49,282 nucleotides of DNA, taken from positions 1 through 49,282 of the forward strand of contig NZ_LJCO01000068.1 of assembly GCF_001399675.1 (NCBI RefSeq), in the 5' to 3' direction. This document shows, piece by piece, positions 43,473-49,282 of this stretch. The notes beneath the pieces were generated by a model, which did not search any database, had not been told where the DNA came from, and was given only the letters and a program-made list of their open reading frames with translations. The position numbers were made by a program, and so were the translations under genes. The stretch is from Paenalicyclobacillus ferrooxydans (GTDB lineage: Bacteria; Bacillota; Bacilli; Alicyclobacillales; Alicyclobacillaceae). Numbering within the stretch: position 1 is the stretch's first letter; each line of letters starts with the position of its first letter.

Positions 43473-44399
43473 GTGAATCGTTGGACAGAAACGGATATAC
43501 CCAATCAGAACGGACGGTTTGTCATTGTCACTGGTGCAACGAGCGGACTTGGCTATGAGACAGCTCGCGCTCTCGCTGCGAAAGGTGCAGAAGTTGTCCT
43601 TGCCGTGCGCAATCTTTCGAAAGGAAGGGACACCGTACAGCGCATTCAGTCTCTAACCAAAGGAGCCAAAGTTGAAGTGGAACTGCTAGACTTGGCGAGC
43701 CTGAATTCAGTGGCGGAATTCTGTAACCGGATGATCCATCGCGACCGACCCATCGATATCCTCGTGAACAATGCCGGCGTCATGGCCGTCCCGAACAGGC
43801 AGACGACGCAAGACGGATTTGAACTCCAATTCGGCACCAATCACCTCGGTCATTTTGCGTTAACCGGACAGTTGCTGCCACTGATTCAAAAAGCGAGCGC
43901 CCCGCGAGTGGTGAGTGTGAGCAGTATTGTTCACCGTTACGGCAAGATAAACTTTGATGACCTGCAAAGCCAAGGACGCTATGGTCCCATGAAGGTCTAT
44001 GGACAGTCAAAATTAGCCGTACTTCAATTTGCACTCGAACTACAGCGGCGCAGTGACCGTCATGGATGGGGCATCCTGAGCTGCGCTGCACACCCTGGCT
44101 TTGCCAGAACCGGCCTCCAGACCGCAGGTCCCAACCTCGGCAAGCCGGAAGGCGCAAAGTCTCGGGATGGTTACGCACTCATCTCGTTCCTTTCTCAAGA
44201 TGCCGCAAGCGGTGCCTTGCCGAGTCTTTATGGAGCCACGAGTCCGAATGCACAAGGCGGCGCCTATTACGGTCCAAGCGGTGGCTTCGAATTGAAAGGA
44301 ACCCCGGTCCCGGCAAAACTATCGCGGCGGGCCAGGGATGAAAAGACTGCTTCAGAGTTGTGGAATGTCTCAGAAAGGTTAACCGGCGTCAAGTTCTGA
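43473..44399 (+). CDS. SDR-family oxidoreductase (retinol dehydrogenase-like)
   Basis: A 308-residue short-chain dehydrogenase. The cofactor motif TGATSGLG is near residue 20, NNAGVMAVP near 100, and catalytic Ser-Tyr-Lys in VSVSSIVH and YGQSKLAV. Length and the GFELQFGTNHLGHFALT block place it near retinol dehydrogenase/WW-domain oxidoreductase-like SDRs; substrate unknown. GTG 43473 has GAGGGG 8 bases upstream; the longer frame covers the 28-bp tandem repeats and is rejected. Its TGA stop (44397) is the first triplet of a 13-bp tandem array. Confidence 0.88.
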   Translation: MNRWTETDIPNQNGRFVIVTGATSGLGYETARALAAKGAEVVLAVRNLSKGRDTVQRIQSLTKGAKVEVELLDLASLNSVAEFCNRMIHRDRPIDILVNNAGVMAVPNRQTTQDGFELQFGTNHLGHFALTGQLLPLIQKASAPRVVSVSSIVHRYGKINFDDLQSQGRYGPMKVYGQSKLAVLQFALELQRRSDRHGWGILSCAAHPGFARTGLQTAGPNLGKPEGAKSRDGYALISFLSQDAASGALPSLYGATSPNAQGGAYYGPSGGFELKGTPVPAKLSRRARDEKTASELWNVSERLTGVKF

Positions 44400-44526
44400 A
44401 AGTCCTATCTGAAAGTCCTATCTGAAAGTCCTATCTGAAAGTCCTATCTGAAAGTCCTATCTGAAAGTCCTATCTGAAAGTCCTATCTGAAAGTCCTATC
44501 TGAAAGTCCATCTGAAAGTCAGATAG
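44397..44526. repeat. 13-bp tandem array, about ten units, starting at a stop codon
   Basis: Eight exact copies of TGAAAGTCCTATC (44397-44500), then one 12-bp copy and a partial copy. The first three bases are the TGA stop of the SDR gene. TGA recurs every 13 bases, so it appears in frames 1, 2 and 3 in turn. Confidence 0.97.
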
Positions 44527-44571
44527 TGTAAAGGATCGCGTATATGAAGTCCTGTGCCTCGCGGGCGCTTC

Positions 44572-45792
44572 TCAGCGTCCGCAGCATTTTTTGTACTTCT
44601 TTCCACTGCCACATGGACAGGGCTCGTTCCGTCCTACCTTCTTTTTGGTAGCAATGTCGATAACCTGACCTTTGGGGGCAAAGGGAGTGCTGGGCAATGG
44701 GCGCAGGGAAGCGCGCTCGACTTCAAACAGCTCACGCGGAGTATGGCCCTTTAGAGCCCACTGCCTGGTGGTGTTGTGTAACTCTCCAAGAAGGCGTGTC
44801 AACACCTGAAGGACATCCATCGATGGAATCTCGAACTCTTCTGTGACAGCTGTAATAATGTCCCCTAACCGATCTCCGTTCTGGATCTGGTAAACACACA
44901 AGTCAACCGCTTCTTCTGCTTCGGCAAAATCGATTTCGTAGCTGCGTCTCAAAAAGTCCGCAAACGCTTTGTAAGCTTGTCCTTTATCGACAAAACCAGG
45001 CTTCCCTGCCCGGAGCAGTTGCGCCTTCGTAAACGGGTAGAAAGGGACATTTGGTCGTGACTGCTGTTCCTGTATGACCTCTGTTTCATCAAACACCTCT
45101 TCGTGCATAAATCCATCCGTGGAAGACCTTATGGCCCAGCCGTACGCAATCCCCTCAAACATCACATTAAGGTAGTGCTCCACATCCACTCCTGAACCCA
45201 AGTACTGCTCAACCATTCGAAAGTGATCGGCCCTCGGCAGAAATCCATAATAGTATAGAAGTCCTTGAGTGAGCTGCAGCCATTCCGTGTGCCTCTGGAC
45301 CGCCGAGTGCAACGAGGGAATATCCTGGCTCTGAAACGTCTGCAGAATTTCCTCGGGCATGACGAGTGTACGGTTTCCGTCAACGGTTCCTGTGAACGCA
45401 AGTCCTCTCAGCTTAAAGTACCTGTACTCGTGGGGTTCAAGAGAAACAAAGGCTTGTCCACCACCATTTGCCATCCGCTTTAAAATCGCATACCTTGTCT
45501 CGTCTAATTTTTCTAGGAGAACGTGCAGCAGCTCCGGAATCTGCCGTGAAAGCAGGTCAATGAGGTCCTGCTTGTTCAGTGAACTGGCATTCCGAATATT
45601 CCAGTTGGAGCGAATCTCCGTAAGGTCGTTTTTAGTCAGTTGTGAAAGTGCGTCCGCAAGGCTCACGGGGTATGTCATTTCGCGCCAGAGCTTTGCCTCC
45701 GCTTTGTCTTCCATTTGGCGCCGTGCCTCTTTGGCACCTTCAATCGCCTGTTCGAAGATCATTTCGTCATGATTGTTCCACTGCCTGCTCAT
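44572..45792 (-). CDS. SEC-C motif protein with Rho-N-like segment
   Basis: A 406-residue protein ending in [20 protein letters not shown], the zinc-binding SEC-C motif found at the SecA C-terminus and in many uncharacterised proteins. Residues about 50-85 ([25 protein letters not shown]) resemble the SAP/Rho-N-type small helical nucleic-acid-binding fold. The middle is helical and of unknown function. ATG 45792 has GAGGTGAT upstream. Nothing in the context assigns a role; the gene is convergent with the SDR gene across the 13-bp array. Confidence 0.85.
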   Translation of the reverse strand: MSRQWNNHDEMIFEQAIEGAKEARRQMEDKAEAKLWREMTYPVSLADALSQLTKNDLTEIRSNWNIRNASSLNKQDLIDLLSRQIPELLHVLLEKLDETRYAILKRMANGGGQAFVSLEPHEYRYFKLRGLAFTGTVDGNRTLVMPEEILQTFQSQDIPSLHSAVQRHTEWLQLTQGLLYYYGFLPRADHFRMVEQYLGSGVDVEHYLNVMFEGIAYGWAIRSSTDGFMHEEVFDETEVIQEQQSRPNVPFYPFTKAQLLRAGKPGFVDKGQAYKAFADFLRRSYEIDFAEAEEAVDLCVYQIQNGDRLGDIITAVTEEFEIPSMDVLQVLTRLLGELHNTTRQWALKGHTPRELFEVERASLRPLPSTPFAPKGQVIDIATKKKVGRNEPCPCGSGKKYKKCCGR

Positions 45793-45970
45793 CTAAATCA
45801 CCTCGTAATGCATTCTGCTATGTACCCGGCCTCTCGACCTCAATCATGTCACTTATTGGCCACTGTTTATCACTTAAATTGCTCCAAGGGGTGTCGCCTA
45901 TAGGATTTTAGCACTGATGCCAGGATTGGTCGCTGGTTATCTATGGTTATTTCTTTCGGAGTACGAAATA

Positions 45971-46002
45971 AGCACCCCGCCGTTTTGGGCTGGTGGGGTG
46001 CT
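45971..46002 (-). terminator. Probable terminator of the acetamidase gene
   Basis: AGCACCCC and GGGGTGCT form a stem extended by GG/CC pairs; on the minus strand it is followed by TTATTTCG. It lies about 130 bp after the acetamidase stop, beyond the repeat copies at 46042-46124. The rest of 45793-46130 shows no gene. Confidence 0.65.
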
Positions 46003-46041
46003 CCTGTACAGTCAAGCGAATGGTGACTCCCGGCTGCACCA

Positions 46042-46124
46042 GAGGAACCGAGTTCTTCTAAAGCCGCTCCCTTGGAGACTCTCGGATGCGGCCGAGGAAC
46101 ACGGTTCCTTTATGGTCGCTCCCT
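46042..46124. repeat. Dispersed, diverged copies of the 51-bp palindromic repeat
   Basis: Two diverged units at 46042 (GAGGAACCGAGTTCTTCTAAA begins it) and 46094 (GAGGAACACGGTTCCTTTA), 52 bp apart, resemble the 51-bp array at 5535-6061 in core sequence, the following TAAA-like bases and spacing. They lie immediately after the acetamidase 3' end. Confidence 0.7.
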
Positions 46125-46130
46125 TGAAGG

Positions 46131-47048
46131 CTAATCCGCAAGTACCGACTTGAAGTCAAAGCCCTTCTTCTCCGCAACCCAGCGTGGCAGTTCAACTCGT
46201 GCGGTGATCATCGGATCGACAATCTGGCACACGCGAAGGTCTGACCCTGCACTCAGCAGAAACACTGCCTCTGCCTTATCCATCCCGCACTCGCTCTCGA
46301 GGAATCGGACCATGTTCTTGACGGCTTTCACAGAGGCGGAATCAAGGTCTTCTTGTGCAGCGATCGTGATGATTCTGCTGTCATCGAAAATCATCGGTGC
46401 CGGCCAGGATTTCCCTTTCACAACGTGCAACTGCACGGTAACCTTGCCACTCACCTCGACACCGCAGACAGCGACCTCGCCGTCTCCCATGCTTGCGTGT
46501 AAATCCCCGAGGGAGAACAGCGCACCGGGGACATTCACAGGGAACACCACGTACGCTCCGACCGTGATCCGCTTGCAGTCCATATTCCCACCGTGATCGC
46601 CTGGCGTTCCACAAGCGATTTCTCCTTCTTTTGGAGCCGTCCCGATGACCCCAATCATAGGGCTGAGGGGTAACTCGATATCGTCGGAAAAAACCACCTT
46701 GTTATCGCGAATTGGAATCATTCGGATGACATTCTGGGTCAACTCGTCACCGAGCACGCCGAGATTTGGACCCGTTGTCATCACACCGCGACTATCGAGT
46801 TCCATATTCTGGATGCGGACTATCAGGTGATCTCCAGGCTCAGCCCCCTCAACGTACACAGGACCCGTAGCGGGATTAATGTGGTTCCAGTCAAGCTCTC
46901 CAAAGTCCTGCTGTTCATTCTGGATTTGGTCCTCGAAACAGTCATAGGTCTCAAACACGACAGTATCCCCGCTTTGCACATGGAGGGTCGGCTCATGCTT
47001 CGGGGACATGGAAAAGATGGCATTTTGTTTTTCAATGACGTAATTCAT
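46131..47048 (-). CDS. Acetamidase/formamidase-family protein
   Basis: A 305-residue beta-sandwich amidase that releases ammonia from formamide, acetamide or related amides. Family blocks seen: GDTVVFETYDCFEDQI, ATGPVYVEGAEPGDHLIVRI, CGTPGDHGGNMDCK and FSLGDLHASMGDGEVAVCGVE, with the Asp/His metal-type residues of the family in the last two. ATG 47048 has AAGGAG 8 bases upstream; a longer frame to 47372 only translates the 33-34 bp tandem repeats. It lies 230 bp downstream of the M24 peptidase gene on the same strand. Confidence 0.92.
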   Translation of the reverse strand: MNYVIEKQNAIFSMSPKHEPTLHVQSGDTVVFETYDCFEDQIQNEQQDFGELDWNHINPATGPVYVEGAEPGDHLIVRIQNMELDSRGVMTTGPNLGVLGDELTQNVIRMIPIRDNKVVFSDDIELPLSPMIGVIGTAPKEGEIACGTPGDHGGNMDCKRITVGAYVVFPVNVPGALFSLGDLHASMGDGEVAVCGVEVSGKVTVQLHVVKGKSWPAPMIFDDSRIITIAAQEDLDSASVKAVKNMVRFLESECGMDKAEAVFLLSAGSDLRVCQIVDPMITARVELPRWVAEKKGFDFKSVLAD

Positions 47049-47108
47049 TTTCAGCGCTCCTTTAGGATTTGATGTGACGACCACTGGAATGGGCTGCTGC
47101 TGGCACGG

Positions 47109-47242
47109 ACTGCTACCGGGTAAGAACTCTCCCAAGACATGGACTGCCCCGGGCATGAACAAGGACAACGGATCGACTGCTGCCGGGCATGAACTCCAGC
47201 AACGGATCGACTGCCCCGGGCATGAACTCCGGCAACGGATCG
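47109..47242. repeat. 33/34-bp tandem repeat, four units
   Basis: Units at 47109-47142 (degenerate), 47143-47175, 47176-47209 and 47210-47242 alternate 34, 33, 34 and 33 bp. They share ACTGC, CCGGGCATGAAC and CAACGGATCG. The array fills the gap between the M24 peptidase and acetamidase genes. Confidence 0.9.
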
Positions 47243-47278
47243 ACGGATGCTCGATAGGAAATGCCACACGTCCATGCA

Positions 47279-48349
47279 CTACAAACTCAAAAGTTCCTTG
47301 GTTACAGTGGCGAGGTTTCGATACCCAGAGGCCGTGATGACGACGGGGTCTTCGATACGAACACCACCCCATCCGGGAAAATACAGACCTGGTTCTACGG
47401 TGATCACGTGACCTTCCCGAAGCTCAGTAGTGTCACCGCCCCGCAGTCCAGGTTTTTCATGGATTTCGAGCCCCACCGCATGGCCCAGCGTATGGGCAAA
47501 GTTGTCTGAGTACCCATGTGCTGCGAAGAACTGCCGAATTGTGTCATCTGCGTTGCCGCAGACGGTTCCGGGCCGCATCATCTCCAAGGCCATCAACTGA
47601 GCCTCGAGAACTAAGTGGTACACCTCCCTCTGTCTCTCGTCCGGCTTGCCGATCACCACGGTGCGTGTCATGTCTGCGTAATACCCGTTTACGACGGCCC
47701 CAATGTCCATTGTCAGCAGATCGCCCTTTTGGATGATCCGATCCGTTGCACGACCATGTGGCAACGCGCTGCGCGGCCCAGACGCGATGACATGGTTTTC
47801 CTTGATTTTTTCCGCACCCGCTTCCCGCATGAATCTCTCAAGCATCCAGGCAACCTCATGTTCACTTAGTCCTTCATGTAACTCCCCGAAGATGTACTCG
47901 AAGGCGCGGTTTGTAATGGCAAACGCCTGATCAATCTGGCCAAGTTCGTCGGACGATTTAATTTGTCGAAGACCCTCAACAAGTTCGTATGTGGGGGTTA
48001 ACTGTACGTGGTTTTCGACGAGGGCATTAGTCAGTCTCTGGTGAAAATCAAAAGAGGTAAAAAGAGCGTCGAACCATACTTCGCGGATCTGTTGTCTTTG
48101 TAGAAGATCGACAATGGCTGGAACCACGTCTCCCCTGTTTACGACGATGTTCCAGCCCTCGGCCTGTGCTCTCGCCTGATCTGCATATCTCCCGTCGGTA
48201 ATGAGAGAACAGCCTCCCTGTGTCACCACAAGAACACCTGCTGTACCAGTGAAACCGGAGAGATAACGCCGATTCTCCGGCTTCTCAATAAGCACAGCAA
48301 TATGGGGATTCGGCAATTTTCCAAGCAGATTTTTGGTTGCTTCATTCAC
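47279..48349 (-). CDS. M24-family Xaa-Pro peptidase
   Basis: A 356-residue aminopeptidase P/prolidase-type enzyme with an N-terminal creatinase-like domain (about 1-125) and a pita-bread catalytic domain. Metal ligands are visible: two Asp in TMDIGAVVNGYYADMTR, His in HTLGHAVGLEIHE, Glu in VEPGLY and Glu in VRIEDPV. It removes residues N-terminal to proline or cleaves X-Pro dipeptides in the cytosol. GTG 48349 has AGGGGG 8 bases upstream. Short Bacillus paralogs such as YqhT have this length. Confidence 0.93.
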   Translation of the reverse strand: MNEATKNLLGKLPNPHIAVLIEKPENRRYLSGFTGTAGVLVVTQGGCSLITDGRYADQARAQAEGWNIVVNRGDVVPAIVDLLQRQQIREVWFDALFTSFDFHQRLTNALVENHVQLTPTYELVEGLRQIKSSDELGQIDQAFAITNRAFEYIFGELHEGLSEHEVAWMLERFMREAGAEKIKENHVIASGPRSALPHGRATDRIIQKGDLLTMDIGAVVNGYYADMTRTVVIGKPDERQREVYHLVLEAQLMALEMMRPGTVCGNADDTIRQFFAAHGYSDNFAHTLGHAVGLEIHEKPGLRGGDTTELREGHVITVEPGLYFPGWGGVRIEDPVVITASGYRNLATVTKELLSL

Positions 48350-48636
48350 AGCACAGTCCCCCTAGTTTCTTGTGCAATTCACTCTATCGTCAGCGTATCA
48401 ACTAAGGGATAAAATTGAAAGTGTTATAAGAATAGTCATGCAAATTACCGTGCAAATGACCATCTATCTCCCTGTTCCGGCGTTCACGCTGAAGACTCGA
48501 GTTGTGGAGACAAAGCAACAAGATCACCATAAATCGTCAACAGGCACTCAACACATGTACAACACTTAGGCGTTACTATGACTTTAGCAGCTTGAACGAC
48601 TGCTCATCTTTGACCCCCCTGTTGTATATACACTTG

Positions 48637-48667
48637 GGCCGCCACGATTCGTGGCGGCCACCTTTTT
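48637..48667 (+). terminator. Strong Rho-independent terminator without a visible gene
   Basis: GGCCGCCACG and CGTGGCGGCC form a perfect 10-bp stem with an ATT loop, followed by ACCTTTTTG. No plus-strand gene lies upstream within the window's right end, so it may end a small RNA or act on an unseen short transcript. Confidence 0.8.
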
Positions 48668-48787
48668 GTTCTTAACAGGCCCCGTTTTTACACGGGGCCC
48701 TGGGAATGTCGATTTAACGATGATGGGTCTGTCGATTTGACTTTCGTGAGCAGACCTGGTGCTGTAATACACGATTTCTACCGCAGC

Positions 48788-48981
48788 GAAGTCGGTGGGA
48801 GCGACTTAACGGATGCCAAGCCCCCACCTAAGTCGGTCAAAGCGACTTAGCCTGCCTGATGGGCCCGCGTCGCCTGCGCTTAGTCGGCGACACCGACTTA
48901 AACCGCAAATTATGAGGAGTTAAGTCGCTCGGAGCGACTTAACGGATCCCCCCCCCCCACCTAAGTCGGTCGCAGCCACTA
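48788..48981. repeat. Five REP-like hairpins in BIME-like pairs
   Basis: Inverted-repeat units with consensus TAAGTCGGTC-n-GCGACTTA at 48788-48808, 48829-48849, 48880-48900, 48920-48942 and 48962-48981. Units 1+2 and 4+5 form two composites of the same length with the hairpins 41-42 bp apart and a C-rich linker. A fragment of the same sequence occurs at about 18847-18866. Confidence 0.85.
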
Positions 48982-49133
48982 ACGTTGCATTAAATAGTCG
49001 TTGGGGTGTCAAGAGCATCACACTGCATGGCAACAGTACGTAGTCGGAATGTTCGGTTTGTTAGCTGGATGTGTATGGGCTAAAAGGATAACACCCCTTA
49101 GGCAGATAGCCCACATTCCATATTTTGGCGTAT

Positions 49134-49282
49134 TTAGACTGGGTCGTACTCCAGATCATCCAAGTGTTCAATATCTCCGTCTACGTACTGCTGCAGCGTC
49201 TGGGAGAAGATTTGTGCGTGTTTCATCTTTTTCCGCCCAGGCGAACTGCGGCTCGGTGGTCTGTTTAAGCAGCGTAGAAATA
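49134..49282 (-). CDS. C-terminal end of a gene entering from the right edge
   Basis: An open minus-strand frame from the window edge to TAA at 49136-49134 gives about 49 residues ending HLDDLEYDPV. It begins with a basic Arg/Pro/Ser-rich stretch and then has IFSQTLQQYVDGD and an acidic tail, a composition more like protein than noise. It is too short to assign to a family, and the true frame upstream is not visible. Confidence 0.35.
   Translation of the reverse strand, partial: FLRCLNRPPSRSSPGRKKMKHAQIFSQTLQQYVDGDIEHLDDLEYDPV

Larger units (their letters stand above)
48350..49133. other. Long non-coding region at the right end
   Basis: About 780 bp with no convincing gene. It holds the M24 peptidase promoter side, a strong plus-strand hairpin terminator (48637), a second GC-rich hairpin (48676-48700, GGCCCCGT/ACGGGGCC) and five REP-like hairpins (48788-48981). 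A run of ten C occurs at 48949-48958. Confidence 0.6.

Noticed and set aside
47049-47372. N-terminal extension of the acetamidase
   Set aside because: It translates the 33/34-bp tandem repeats and precedes a strong Shine-Dalgarno at the ATG 47048 start used by the family.
48372-48569. 65-codon plus-strand frame before the orphan terminator
   Set aside because: No ribosome binding site and low-complexity polar sequence; a small RNA or nothing is as likely.

Overview
The window looks like chromosome of an aerobic, endospore-forming member of the Bacillota, most like Alicyclobacillus and relatives. That is inferred from strong Shine-Dalgarno sites, frequent GTG and TTG starts, a YheC/YheD spore-coat ATP-grasp protein, a SpsI-like nucleotidyltransferase, a CtaA heme A synthase and moderate GC content. 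I see no rRNA, tRNA, CRISPR array, transposase, phage gene or recognised defence system.

Layout. 1-5.5 kb is a probable spore-surface and cell-wall region: a collagen-like Gly-Ala-Gln protein on the minus strand (running off the left edge), a YheC/YheD protein, a glucose-1-phosphate thymidylyltransferase, a family 2 glycosyltransferase and a membrane-anchored lytic transglycosylase. 5.5-8.1 kb holds a 51-bp palindromic repeat array, argG, a 14-bp array and a small gene. 8.1-15.2 kb is a minus-strand purine catabolism cluster: three xanthine dehydrogenase subunits, guanine deaminase and an EamA permease, followed by a LarA-family protein. 15.4-20.2 kb has a RacA-like DNA-binding coiled-coil protein, a cytochrome b-like membrane protein and a three-gene operon (Asp-box beta-propeller, MoaD-like sulfur carrier, MoeB-rhodanese fusion). 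20.4-28.6 kb carries an OatA-like acyltransferase, small or unknown proteins, a second lytic transglycosylase, an AI-2E family permease and a photolyase.

28.6-33.3 kb is a minus-strand operon of APC permease, glutamine-synthetase-like ligase, amidohydrolase and SDR, which resembles a split FluG system. 33.6-34.5 kb has two small membrane proteins. 34.5-39.6 kb is a catabolic cluster: FCD-type GntR regulator, FAH-family hydrolase, VOC extradiol dioxygenase, amidohydrolase and alpha/beta hydrolase. 39.8-43.2 kb is redox related: FMN reductase, ctaA and an RnfD-like/FMN-binding pair. 43.5-48.4 kb has an SDR, a SEC-C protein, an acetamidase/formamidase and an M24 peptidase. The right end is mostly non-coding, with terminators, REP-like hairpins and the tail of one minus-strand gene.

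The most unusual property is the amount of short tandem repetition. Three arrays of 13-14 bp units begin at a gene's stop codon, and every unit carries a stop triplet, so stops recur in all three frames. Other arrays use 27-52 bp units, some with palindromic cores and embedded terminator-like hairpins. Many proteins carry in-frame low-complexity insertions in linkers. A second notable feature is a leader hairpin upstream of ctaA that should both sequester the ribosome binding site and resemble a terminator.
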